A DNA stretch of 64,000 nucleotides from Styela clava (taxonomy: Eukaryota > Chordata > Ascidiacea > Stolidobranchia > Styelidae), in assembly GCF_964204865.1 (NCBI RefSeq), contig NC_135252.1:18745383-18809382 (forward strand), given 5' to 3'. Below, one piece after another: positions 51,377 to 64,000 of the stretch (the first letter of the stretch is position 1; every line of letters begins with the position of its first letter). A program made the position numbers and the translations under genes. Below the pieces are notes generated by a model. That model worked only from the letters and a program-made list of their open reading frames with translations. It had not been told where the DNA came from and did no database searches.

Positions 51377-54300
51377 TGCTGTAGAAATCCACTTCATAAT
51401 TCCTGATTGTTCATTATAAATTTATCGAAGCAAACACTTCTTCGGGTTGAAGGGCTTTGTAATTTTGGGTGTGTCTTTTAGTTGTCAGGGCAATATGCAT
51501 CAATACTTTAGATTGTGCCAATAATACGCCTATATCATTGAAATAACTTTGTGTCTTAGGTCATCTTCCTTTTTTATTAGTTAATAAACACATCCCTCCT
51601 CTTGTAATAGCTAAATGATACTCGTGCTATTGCGTGTGTATAGTTTGTTGTTAGAAACAGTTTGATGCCTGGGATTATATGTTTAAAACGTAGCTCAACA
51701 TTGCTTCATGTTTATATTGAGCAGACAATACCAACAATAGCCAATTCTCAAGTAGAGTCTTTTAGCATGATCGTGTTTTTAAAGATTTACCGATCATTTC
51801 GTTGCTGAAAAAAATTTATTTAATGTTATACATTTAATAAAAAATAAAAAGTCAATTATAGTTTTGCTAAACAATAAATAATTCAGATAACACCAAAGTG
51901 TTTAAAAAGTTTCCTATATCGGAACAGTATATTATTAATTTCAAGTATAAATTTGCTATATTGCCTGATTGTTACATATTCCAGTTTTCTATTTGTATTT
52001 AATTTCGAATTTCTACTAATTGGCCTTTCCGTGATAATGAAATAGGGAATAGTAAAAAATTTATGTCTTCAAAAATACACAATATATATTGTGTAAAGTA
52101 AACAAGGGGGCAAAGCTCAAATATAAGAACATAAATTCCAATACGTACGGCAAACTTCACGACTAACGCAAACGTGAACCGCCGCAAGATGCGCGATTTC
52201 TTGATGAGGTAATCACACACTAAAAACAAATCTCATAGAGCCAACAGAAATTTTTGAAATGAATAAAAGTAATTGCCTAGCGATCAATACAATTTTTTCC
52301 ACTGAAAATTTCAAAGCAATTGGTCCAGTAGGTAATAAAAAAAAAGTGAAGAAGGAAAGGAATACTAACAACATGATGATCAACAACAACATAATACCAA
52401 AACGCTCCATAGGTACTCTTCAATAAGGGTCATACCATATTCCAGGCTAAACGAAGTATGTATAATGATTCTTTGGTCTCGTTCAGCGTGAAGATTTAAA
52501 TATTTGCTGTCGTGGGGCTGTCTATGCTGAGGTAAAGCAACAACAAGCGGGTGACCGATAATTTCAAAAGTAACGTAGCATAAAAGAGTCCAAAGATTGT
52601 ACTTCCGATTACCAAGTTGAGTCGCCCGGGTTATAGCAGAATTAATGAACAATAGTGAATGAAGAATTATAAGTCAAGTATTGATAAAAACTTCATCTCT
52701 CTTGCGTTAGGACATTGCTATCTAAGAAATTAAACCACTATTTGACAAAATTTACATTAGCATACACACGCGACCTATTTCGAATAACGGGAAGCTGGTT
52801 CATTTCGATTTTTGTGTACGAAATCAAGGCGCGATTTTTGACACAGTATCTTGTTTTCCTATTACATTTGTTATATTTCTTTGAAAGATATTCATACATA
52901 TGGTCATACTATTTTATATTCCTTCAATTTATCTTTATTATAACAACAACAAAATAAGACGATTTATATATCACAATTGTAGATAATAATTTAAAAAATA
53001 AGTTATTTGAAAAATTGACACAGAAATTTTCATCACTACTCAAATGACTACAGTGGTGCATTTTTCTCGTAATGACAAAATTGTTGACACAATCTGATAT
53101 GTTAAAGCTTAGTGCTTTGGCAGCCAAACTAAATATCTTAATAACAAAGTCTTTATACTACGCATTAGTCCTACTTGTAATATTTCAAGAAATACAAAGG
53201 GTTGATGTTGTGGTTGAAAATAGCTGCATTGTTGTTTTATCAACAGCAGTCAGGAAGTTAAAGGCAAACAAGACAAAAGTTACAATTATCCAATTATGCA
53301 TATGTGTTGGTTATCAGAACTTTTTTTTCATAATAGCAATGTACACGATATTAGTGTTTACTTTGTAAGGTTTCAATAATAATTAGGAGTGAACATATGA
53401 TTTGAAATACTCATTATGTTGTTTCATCGACAAGCTTTATGACTTGAATGAAAACAATGAAATATATACATCATCTCATTATGAAGTTGTGTTGATTTAT
53501 TAGCAAGCGTATGTTATTTTAATGTTTAATTTCCAAGTTTGTAATCACAGTCACTATGCAATGCCTTGATGCTGCAATTGGATATTTTGAAAGATAATAA
53601 TAAATTGCATCATGCAACCGATGTAAAATAAATAAAATAAAAAAAGGTTACAAGCTATAATTATAGGTTGAATTTCTCATTTCAACCTAACGTTCCTTTG
53701 AATGACTACTTTGTATTTCAATCCATAAATATTTAAATAAATTGAATATTTGACGTCACAACTTTATTGCAATTTCCAGTAACGGTAAAAAATCCCGAAA
53801 AAGGGAGTCGCCGCATTACAAAACAAGTCATCAACAGAAACTTGAAACTTTGCTTGATATGTCTTATTAGTTTGTAAGTTATATGTTTACGTAAACGCTC
53901 CATCTTGTTTTTTCGCCAATTTTATCATTCATATAACAAGAAAATTACGACAATATATGCAAATAAAAAAATCGTCGAAAAAAGAAACGAAAATAAATCA
54001 AAATTTGAATACGGCTTGTGATATTAAATAAGGCTAATCAGAAAATATATTTATTATTGCTATAAGATAGTTACTTGTTTCTTTTAGCATGGTATATATG
54101 AAAAATCTTAACAATATTTCCCATCTACCATGGAGAAGACCCTTTTTTTCTAACTTATTACTAAGAAATTAAATATGAGGTTGACCTAAGTTACAATTAT
54201 TGAGAACATACTTATGCAATATTCAGAACATAAAATCAAAGACACTGTTGATTTATCGAGGCCAAGCTTAGCAAGGTCACCATCATATGACCATTTTAAT

Positions 54301-57300
54301 TAAAGTAGATGCTAATTTAAAAATAAAATTATTTGAAAAGTTGACACAGAAATTATCATCACTACTCAAATGACTACAGTGGTGCATGTTTGGCGTATTA
54401 AGAAAATGTTGGCATAACCTGATGTGTTGAATCTCAGTGCTTTTGCAGGTGAACCAAATATCTTAATAACAAAATCCTTATATTGCTAAGTGTAATATTT
54501 CAAGAGATGATAAGGATTGATTTATGGTTGAAAATAGCTGCCATGTTGTTTTATCAACAGCAGTCAGGACGTCAAAGACAAACAAGACAAAAATTACAAT
54601 TAAATTCAATTATGCATATGTGTTGGTTATCGGAACTTTATTTTTTTTCATAATAACAATGTTAATATACACAATATTAGTGTTTGGTTTGTAAGGTTTC
54701 AATAGAAATTGGGAATTTAAAATGTGATTGGAAATATTATAATGTTGTTTTATCGACATGATACAGGATTTGAAATGCAAACAATGAATTATGTACATTA
54801 TCTCATTATGAAGTTGTGTTGATTTATTAGCATGCGGGTGTTATTTTAACGTTTATGTACAGAGTTTGTGATCACAGCCACTATGCCAACCCTTGATGCT
54901 GTAATTGGATGTTTTGGAAGATGATGAAACATTGCATCATGCAACCTATGTAAAATAGATAAAAAAGCTCAAAATCTCATTGCAACCTAACCTAGCTTAA
55001 AATCTCTTTGCAACCTAACGTTCCTTTGAATTCAGAAAATGTATCATTGTTATGATGCAATTACTCGTCTCTTCTTGCAAGGTATTTATGAAAAAGTATA
55101 AAAATATTTTCCATTCACCATGAAGAAAAGAAGATCTGTGTTCATAGTTACCTCAAACTTAGAAATTTATAACTTAGAAATGAAAGAAAAAGTTGATCTA
55201 AGCGTCACAATCAATAGTTGAAACTCACTGCTTTGGCAGCTAAACTAAAAAATGAATAACAAATTTCTGATATAACGGATTAGTACTACTTATAAAATTT
55301 CCGTGAATACAAAGAATTGACTGTGTGGTTGGGAATAGCTGCACTGTTGTTTTATCAACAGAAGTTAGGACGTCCAAGGCAAATGAAACCAAAATTACAA
55401 TTTCCCAATTTTTTTTCATGTTTGCAGAATTTTTATGTGTTTTTCATTAAGGGATTATTAATTTTATTTCTGTAAATAAATATTTCTTCATAATATAAAG
55501 TGATGAGTTTTCAACTGAATTACATTTACTTTTTGGTTCCCGTGTCTCAGAAATAGCAATGAATGCTATTTTTAAATTTTGAGAAGAAAACTTTTGAAAG
55601 TTTTTTTATCGAAATACATAAATGGTTTAATATAAAAAGTTTCATTGAGGCTCAAGATTCTATCTATTAGACATTAGTTTATTATTGCAAATTTATGAAA
55701 ATTGAAGAACGTTCCATGTGTAACAGTAGAGAATAATTTCAATATGAAGTAAATTAAGTAATGTAGTATGTGGTATATTGAAAACCAAAAGGCAAAAACG
55801 AAATATAATTCACGATGCAATGTGAAACAGCAAAACGTCTGTCAATATTGGATATTCAATAATATATCATATGGTATAATAACAACTATAACGTATAACA
55901 ACAACAACAACAGGTAATAAGCATTGAATGCCATCTTGTGCTGTTTTAGAGTTTCATTTAATCGGAAATTTACTAATATATTTAATTGAAAACAAAGTAA
56001 AATTATACTTCTTAATTTTATAGCTGTAACACTAGTAGATATAATGGATAACCGAAACCCTGAACAAAACTTTAGAAATGAAATAAACGTTCAGTCACAA
56101 TTTATATTCAGTGTTGTTAAAGTATTGGCACCGGGAAAGTGAGACTAATCCAACAAATAAATTTAAAGAGTTCAAAGCGACACGGATGGTTTGGTGACAA
56201 ATTTGTTTTGTTAAAACAGAATAAATCACAAATTTCAGTTTGAGCTGATTGAGGTATCTATATATTGAGCGTTACTGTATGTTTTCTATATAATGTCTAT
56301 ATTTGTGATCAGCACGGTGCTGAATACAATCATTTGTCTTGAATTTGCAAGCTATATCTATAAATTACCAGGCATTGGGATTTAAATTGGCGCTTATTTT
56401 ATGCTAAGTGTTGATCGGTCCATCTCATTCCTGATTTTATATAAAATACATTTCTAAAGTCTGTCAATAATATTTTGCCAACGTGCAGCATCTGTTTGTC
56501 TAAACGTGTTGGTCTATCCCAGATAAAGGGCACGTATAAAACAACAATACCTGTATACAACGCCTGTTTCTGTTATTATGTCATTCAAATAGTATCGTTA
56601 TCAAACTACAACAACTTTAAAGTAGATTCCCTAAATGTGTTTGTCTATCCTGATCATAGGGCACGTGTACAAAACAATAATATACCTGTTTCTGTCCATT
56701 TATTAGTTTAATATTTATTATGTTGGGTATCTCAAAGAAATAATAACAAAGTAGTAATGACAACTTCATTGCAAAGCCAACAGAGTGAATTAGACTGAAA
56801 AACATCTTATTACTTCCTAATTATACATTATATGATTTTATAGTTTAAAGAATAAATTGATTTCCTATAAGCGTAAATTTTCTATACATTGAGTACTTTT
56901 TATTTGGATTTTAAAGTTCTATCCTTTATAGTTCTATTCAGTAGATCCGAATACAGGGCCAATTAAGATGCTCGTGGATGAGTCTTCTTCTGATGAGAAG
57001 CTGCAAAGCTCTGAAGAATAGAGCCAATTATAATATCTATCTATAAAATGAGATGAATAAATTTGTATCTCCAAGTTCAAGGACCTTCAGATCTCGCCTG
57101 GATCCACTGATATACGAGATATATATTGGGCATGAAAATGACCTACGCATGCTGAAGAGCATGAATCTTTTGTTTATCAAATTCAAGCTGCGCCATTGCA
57201 GGAGCAATTCGATGTCTTATTAACTGTTTATAGTAGCGACCGTCGAGGATTCATGGCCTAATTACTGATAAATAAAATTATCTTTTTTGGACACGAAGTG

Positions 57301-58198
57301 GACATAACGATCGTTTCAATATTATGTTGTTGTTGTTCTTGTTCTTTTACACGTTTTTAAAAAGTCGCTTTTCTCTTCGAATACTGGACCAATTGCTTTG
57401 AAATTTTCAGTGGTTAAAGATTAATTTTTTCGCTAGAAGGCTATTACTTTTATTTATTTCAAAATTTTGCGTGAATTCTATGAAATTTGATATTTGGTCT
57501 AAAATTTTGCTGTATTATTTTTTATCCATGGGAACACGGATTTTAGTCAGTGTCATGACTGGCTGTACGTTTTGATTCTGCAAAATTCTTGCTACTGGAA
57601 ATTCAGAACTTTTTTGAGGGTACCGGTAGCGTCAAAGGTACCGGTAAGGACTGATTCGCTCTGGTCTAACGAGTCCATATATTTATGCGTAGCTCTCTTG
57701 TTGAAATAAATAGTTCTACGTTTAAAAGATCAGAAATATTAAAATTGTAATAATGATCAATTTGGTTGTTGCTCATATAAATTAGTATACATAGCTAATT
57801 ATCGATATTTCCTTAAGATGTGTCAAAATATAAGGACATTATTATGGTTAAAACTGTTCATTTCATTTTGATAAGTTTTCAAGGTTTAGTTTCTCGAATT
57901 CAGAAAAATTCATTTATTCGATCGTATTTAACTTTTTACGCTTTTATATAATGTTTGGTACAAGAATTATTGACTTGATTAAAAAAATTGACAAATATCA
58001 GTTTTGTGAAATTTTGACACGCTTCTATTCTGGGATATTGATTTACAAATTTAAAACGATTAAAACAGGCATGAGGTCCCCCCTACCTTGCCTAATGGTG
58101 AATTCGCACTAGACACACCACAATTTTGCTCTAATGCTGTCAGACCTAGGAACACTCAGGAAATTATAAAATCTAGATTTTATGCAATTGCCGTGAAT
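51377..58198. other. Intergenic spacer between gene copies 5 and 6
   Basis: Near-identical to 19590-26411 at +31,787: minus-strand dispersed repeat, spacer repeat R from about 52979 to 55422, CAA run, CACGTATAAAAC duplication and the insert at 57283-57703. No gene seen. Confidence 0.6.
57283..57703. mobile_element. About 425-bp insert, monomer 6
   Basis: Same as the monomer 3 version, with the CGAGTCCA right end. Confidence 0.5.
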
Positions 58199-58204
58199 TT
58201 TATT
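58199..58204 (-). promoter_or_regulatory. Polyadenylation signal of gene copy 6
   Basis: AATAAA on the minus strand in the conserved position. Confidence 0.65.
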
Positions 58205-58305
58205 TCAAAAGCAAAATATGTTAAACGCAATTGATGTAAACTCAACAGCCTAAACTATAACTAAACTAAAATGATTGTTGGTCGGTCGTTCGGTCATTGT
58301 TGCAT

Positions 58306-61300
58306 TTAAGCACATCCACAACGAATGTATTGGTAACATCTATTGCGTCTAACGATTCTGAATCTTCTGTAAGTGCTATAAAAAAGAATATATTATATAA
58401 TACTAAACAATGTGCGTAAAAAATGACATTATCACTTGGAAAATTATCTTAATCTCAAAGGATTGAGCATTCGTATATTGAATATGCTTGTTTGCCGGAC
58501 ATGAACCAAAACCAACTTTGTTCATTGATAAATTTAGAACTCACCAGAAGCGCCTGATTTTGTAGCGGTACACCCTGTAGGTAGGCAAGGCACATTTGTA
58601 TCTGAAGACAACACGGATCTTTGGGACGGAGAATTTAGCACGGTAAGTGCATCTGTAAGAACAAGCGTAGTGTCTTGTGAATGTACGGATGTGTTTCCTC
58701 CATGCTCTGTCGAACTTGCGAAGTACCCTGTTTCTGTCAGATCTTGCCTTGAGTTTGTATGCATTGTAGAGTCTGCGGGCTGCACCACGGAGTCTTTTGC
58801 TGGTGTAGAATTTCATGAATTTAGCATATTGCCTCACCTTCAGCTTGTAGATCTGAAAAAGGATATCAATCATAACAATTTGGATTAAAAATCTTTATAA
58901 AAAATCTCTAAAAAACTTTATTTATTTTGTATACCAGAAAATTATGTTTGAAAAATAAACTAAATTCAATAAAAAATTCCTATTTTCTAAAATTATTACA
59001 AAGTATGGGCTTCAAAATATTATTCAAATTAATTTAACACTTACAATAGTTTACCTTGGTCAGACGTCTTGAAAGGCGTGTCCTCATTCTCCTTCTCAGT
59101 TTCTTGAGACGCCTGCTGTATTTGGTGATTCTTATTTTTCTGGTAGACAAACAACGTTTGTAACCCTTAACAACTCTGGAGATCAAACGGTTGATCATCT
59201 TCTTGTAGCTAGCAATTCTGGATTTGTAGAACTTGGTGGCTCTTGCAAGTCTTCTTGCGAGCATTTTCTTGTATTTTCTGATTGCCCTTCTCTTTTGACG
59301 ACGCAATTGTCTCTTGTATGCTGCAAACTTTCTCAAATAACGTTTAGTGATGCGTTGGGATCTGTGAACAACATAAATATTTTTGCGTGCATTCAACTCA
59401 GTCATAACCGTCTGGAGGTGAATTATATTATACATAATGACTTCCAATATATTGATTTAGAAAACTAAATTCAACTCTTTTTGTAATGAACTCACCTGCA
59501 CAAGTAAGTGGATCTGAAATAGGTTCTCAAAACTATGTGTCTCTTGTTGACAATTTTGGTGAATCTTTTCAATGCGCTCTTGTTACGTCTGATAGCAAGT
59601 TTTCTCCATGCTCTGTATTTTCTCCATGCGGCGGAAATTGCCTTGTTTCTTCTGGTTTTCAGCTTTTTGGTGAATTTCTTGACAGATACATTGACCTTTT
59701 CTAAAATTTATTATATTATTTTAAAATAACACAAAATGTAACATAAAATATTAAAAATTCGTGGGAAATGTCTCACTGGTGTTACAAGATTTCAATTTCT
59801 TGAATCTCATTTGTCTGTACTTGAATCTGTAAGTGATCAAACGGAAGCATCTGGATCTTCTGATTTTGAATCTCCACACGTATCTGATTCTGCGGCTAGA
59901 AAATATTAACAAATCATAAATTAAATTTTTACCAATGTTACATTCAAAATTTAGTCAAACCAGTTCAATATCAAATAAACTTTTGTCGTCTTACCAGGTA
60001 CGGTAATAACGTCTTCTTCTGAAGCACAAAGTTCCTGTTGCACATTGATAAGCACATGCGTAATTCTTCACAAGTCTGGCGGTTGCACTTCTCAGCTTGC
60101 GGCTGTATACGCTGGCCCTTCTCAGGTATGCTCTTGTTTCACGTCTTCTGAAGACTCTGATAACTTTGCGCACGTCACGTCTTTTCCATGTTCTAGAGCC
60201 TGAGAAAAATAATTCATTTTATACTCAAGACAGATAACACACAAATATGTGGACAGGAAAGATTCATCAATGACATTGTCACGCAGTTTTTAGAACAAGG
60301 ATTGACAAATCAAATGAGGGTGAAATAGATTAGTGGTACTACGAATTTGACAAAGCACAGTAGTCAGTTGTAAAATATTGATGATAGAAAAACAATTGTT
60401 TTTAAAAATTGAAGCCACAATTCAACACAAATGATCAATACTTTCAATTTGTTCATGATGATACTTCGAATGCCAAACAAAATGCTTTTTGTATTCAGAA
60501 TAGTTTTGAAAGTAAAACTACTTACAATGGACTCTAGTGAGGAGTTTCTTGAAGATGGCAACTCTCTTGGTGACGAATCTCTTCATGACCTTCTTGTACC
60601 TTCTCACATATTTGTTCATGCGTTTCTTCAAAGATCTTCTGTATTTGGTAATTCTGGTCTTGCGGTTTCTGAAGCACCTCACAGAGCTGTAAATAATATG
60701 TTATATCATTTTGTATAGAAATCTTCATGCACATTATGTCTATCTATGAAGTTAATCATACAATCTGCGAAGTCTTCTGTGGAACTTGAGAACAGTACTG
60801 TACATTCTCTTCATAACTCTCTTGTAACTCTTGACTGCACGTCTGTACATTCTGCTGATAGCAGCATTGTATTTTCTGATTGCCTTACTCTTCAACTTGA
60901 GGATACGTCTTCTCTCACGCCTTGAAGCACGACTGTAAATAACAAATTTTAAATCATGTCATGAGAATGCATTTATAAGTCGCAACATTAGTGGACTTAC
61001 CGAAGGTATCTTTTGGTGTATTTGTTGACTGATCTTCTGTATTTTCTTTTGGCTGCAGACACGCGAACGCACATTACATTGTACCATTTTCTGTAGCTCT
61101 TCTTCATTTGTTTGTGGATTGAGAGGGCTCTTCTGGACAAACGAGTTCTGACAACCCGAACGAACTTCCTTTCAGACCATTCTTAAAATTTCATATAGAA
61201 AATAATGCATAAGAAATGTCAAATGAAATTTCCTGGCTATCATCTAATTTCCTGGAGCAAATGTGCACAAATTAATAAAAATTCGAATTTGTATATTTAT

Positions 61301-61923
61301 TGCTCCACACTTTATATTGTACATTAGTATTTGTGTATATATGGGGTATTTGTAGTGGTATACGTGATATTGGACGTCCTTGCAACGGCCAGTTTCTTCA
61401 TTTCATTTTTTTTTTTTCATTGACGCATCAATTTGGCAAATAATAAAGACAAAAGCTATTTCAGGGTGAAATTCTTAGAGACATTTTTATTAATATTATG
61501 TCTAATCGAACAGACAGAAAAACTGTCAAACATGACATTGTCTGTTTCCACAAATAATGTATTATTTGGCTGAATTCCCTTTGCATGACATGGCTGTTTA
61601 TAAACTTTCAATAAAAATTACCTCTGAATTTTCGGGAGGTGCATCTCTTTCCGGGATATGAGGTCAACACAGAGCGATAGTATCTAGAAGTGCACCATGC
61701 TTGTTTGAACTTGAAGCTGAATCGGAAACACGTGGATGGGAAAGTGTAATATCTCCTGACGTTCCAGCGGACGTAACCGCAGTGACTGGGTTGAATGTAA
61801 ACGGCGGCATTTGCTGCCTGAAAATGGAAGATTTTGGTTGTCAAACAAAATTGAAAACTAATTTAATACCTTAAGATCTATACTTACGGCCAAGCAGACC
61901 AGAAGTACTAACAGAGTCTTCAT
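58306..61923 (-). CDS. Secreted, extremely basic Tyr/Cys-containing protein, copy 6
   Basis: Exons, first to last: 61888-61923, 61622-61817, 61001-61181, 60762-60932, 60526-60686, 59995-60199, 59777-59895, 59496-59700, 59055-59361, 58545-58852, 58306-58375. Intact, 652 residues. I found no amino-acid difference from copy 3, its partner at -31,787, nor from copy 1. The three-base losses in introns 5 and 10 are shared with copy 3, confirming common descent of the two. Confidence 0.85.
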
Positions 61924-61948
61924 GATTGTCTCTACTCGGTGTCGAATA

Positions 61949-61983
61949 AGGACTGATTTTTGCAGAAAATTTCCCAGTATATA
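61949..61983 (-). promoter_or_regulatory. Core promoter of gene copy 6
   Basis: TATATA at 61978-61983 and the initiator TCAGTCC, spacing conserved. Confidence 0.7.
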
Positions 61984-64000
61984 TGCTGTAGAAATCCACT
62001 TCATAATTCCTGATTGTTCATTATAAATTTATCGAAGCAAACACTTCTTCGGGTTGAAGGGCTTTGTAATTTTGGGTGTGTCTTTTAGTTGTCAGGGCAA
62101 TATGCATCAATACTTTAGATTGTGCCAATAATACGCCTATATCATTGAAATAACTTTGTGTCTTAGGTCATCTTCCTTTTTTATTAGTTAATAAACACAT
62201 CCCTCCTCTTGTAATAGCTAAATGATACTCGTGCTATTGCGTGTGTATAGTGTGTTGTTAGAAACAGTTTGATGCCTGGGATTATATGTTTAAAACGTAG
62301 CTCAACATTGCTTCATGTTTATATTGAGCAGACAATACCAACAATAGCCAATTCTCAAGTAGAGTCTTTTAGCATGATCGTGTTTTTAAAGATTTACCGA
62401 TCATTTCGTTGCTGAAAAAAAATTATTTAATGTTATACATTTAATAAAAAATAAAAAGTCAATTATAGTTTTGCTAAACAAAAAATAATTCAGATAACAC
62501 CAAAGTGTTTAAAAAGTTTCCTATATCGGAACAGTATATTATTAATTTCAAGTATAAATTTGCTATATTGCCTGATTGTTACATATTCCAGTTTTATATT
62601 TGTATTTAATTTCGAATTTCTACTAATTGGCCTTTCCGTGATAATGAAATAGGGAATAGTAAAAAATTTATGTCTTCAAAAATACACAATATATATTGTG
62701 TAAAGTAAACAAGGGGGCAAAGCTCAAATATAAGAACATAAATTCCAATACGTACGGCAAACTTCACGACTAACGCAAACGTGAACCGCCGCAAGATGCG
62801 CGATTTCTTGATGAGGTAATCACACACTAAAAACGAATCTCATAGAGCCAACAGAAATTTTTGAAATGAATAAAAGTAATTGCCTAGCGACCAATACAAT
62901 TTTTTTCACTGAAAATTTCAAAGCAATTGGTCCAGTAGGTAATAAAAAAAAAGTGAAGAAGGAAAGGAATATTAACAACATGATGATCAACAACAACATA
63001 ATACCAAAACGCTCCATAGGTACTCTCCAATAAGGGTTATACCATATTCCAGGCTAAACGAAGTATGTATAATGATTCTTCGGTCTCGTTCAGCGTGAAG
63101 ATTCAAATATTTGCTGTAGTGGGGCTGTCTATGCTGAGGTAAAGCAACAACAAGCGGGTGACCGATAATTTCAAAAGTAACGTAGCATAAAAGAGTCCAA
63201 AGATTGTACTTCCGATTACCAAGTTGAGTCGCCCGGGTTATAGCAGAATTAATGAACAATAGTGAATGAAGAATTATAAGTCAAGTATTGATAAAAACTT
63301 CATCTCTCTTGCGTTAGAACATTGCTATCTAAGAAATTAAACCACTCTTTGACAAAATTTACATTAGCATACACACACGACCTATTTCGAATAATGGGAA
63401 GCTGGTTCATTTCGATTTTTGTGTACGAAATCAAGGCGCGATTTTTGACACAGTATCTTGTTTTCTTATTACATTTGTTATCTTTCTTTGAAAGATATTC
63501 ATACATATGGTCATACTATTTTATATTCCTTCAATTTATCTTTATTATAACAACAACAAAATAAGACGATGATATATCACAATTGTAGATGCTAATTTAA
63601 AAAATAAGTTATTTGAAAAATTGACACAGAAATTTTCATCACTACTCAAATGACTACAGTGGTGCATTTTTCTCGTAATGACAAAATTGTTGACACAATT
63701 CAATATGTTAAAGCTTAGTGCTTTGGCAGCCAAACTAAATATCTTAATAACAAAGTCTTTATACTACGCATTAGTCCTACTTGTAATATTTCAAGAAATA
63801 CAAAGGGTTGATGTTGTGGTTGAAAATAGCTGCATTGTTGTTTTATCAACAGCAGTCAGGAAGTTAAAGGCAAACAAGACAAAAGTTACAATTATCCAAT
63901 TATGCATATGTGTTGGTTATCAGAACTTTTTTTTCATAATAGCAATGTACACGATATTAGTGTTTACTTTGTAAGGTTTCAATAATAATTAGGAGTGAAC
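61984..64000. other. Spacer upstream of gene copy 6, cut by window end
   Basis: Contains the upstream sequence, the minus-strand dispersed repeat near 62906-62936 and the start of spacer repeat R copy A at 63585. No gene seen. Confidence 0.6.

Larger units (their letters stand above)
45650..56267. repeat. Tandem monomer 5
   Basis: 10,618 bp, the same length as monomer 2 and nearly identical to it, including the perfect 8-bp inverted ends of the insert. It carries gene copy 5. Confidence 0.93.
44961..64000. repeat. Higher-order repeat, second copy (truncated by window end)
   Basis: Matches 13.2-32.2 kb at a constant offset of 31,787 bp. By eye I noticed about ten single-base differences over roughly 19 kb; this is not an exhaustive count. 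Examples are 14302/46089, 16814/48601, 18477/50264, 23434/55221 and 31695/63482. Confidence 0.8.
56268..64000. repeat. Tandem monomer 6 (truncated by window end)
   Basis: The first 7,733 bp are present and near-identical to monomer 3. The array clearly continues beyond the window, which ends inside spacer repeat R. Confidence 0.93.

Noticed and set aside
1-64000. CRISPR arrays, operons, tRNA or rRNA genes, viral replication genes
   Set aside because: None is visible. The repeated structure is a 10.6-kb eukaryotic gene array, not short spaced repeats, and I found no cloverleaf or rRNA core sequence by eye.

Overview
The window is animal nuclear DNA, most likely from an AT-rich invertebrate. 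It holds spliced genes with short GT-AG introns, a TATA plus initiator promoter, an AATAAA signal, hAT-type transposon ends and a MITE. I cannot name the species from sequence alone. There is no bacterial, organellar or viral gene layout.

Layout: 1-3710 is a unique-looking left flank with transposon debris and no convincing gene. From about 3711 to the right edge the window is a head-to-tail tandem array with a monomer of about 10.6 kb: five complete monomers (3711, 13863, 24481, 35055 and 45650) and most of a sixth (from 56268). Each monomer holds one gene on the minus strand (about 3.6 kb genomic) plus a non-coding interval to the next gene of about 6.8 kb. All six gene copies lie completely inside the window and all look intact.

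The gene was rebuilt by hand from splice sites and reading phase: 11 coding exons, 652 residues, no broken phase in any copy. The product starts with a signal peptide and is then extraordinarily basic: about 36% Lys+Arg, about 8% Tyr, only seven acidic residues and 22 Cys (hand counts). Cys-bearing segments with alternating basic and aromatic residues (predicted beta) sit at the start, middle and end. They are separated by two Lys/Arg/Tyr-rich, predicted helical blocks, one of which contains four 22-residue repeats. I recognise no known family. A secreted polycation with a structural, adhesive/cross-linking, polyanion-binding or antimicrobial role is inference only.

The array has a second level of order. 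Monomers 2-3-4 followed by 5-6 repeat with an exact 31,787-bp offset and only a handful of differences, so a three-gene block was recently duplicated (or the assembly duplicated it). The junction falls near 44.9-45.0 kb. The left edge monomer is the most diverged outside the gene and lacks a roughly 425-bp insert found in the others, as expected when unequal crossing-over homogenises the interior of an array more than its edge. Spacers are almost as conserved as exons, so conservation between monomers here is not evidence of coding.
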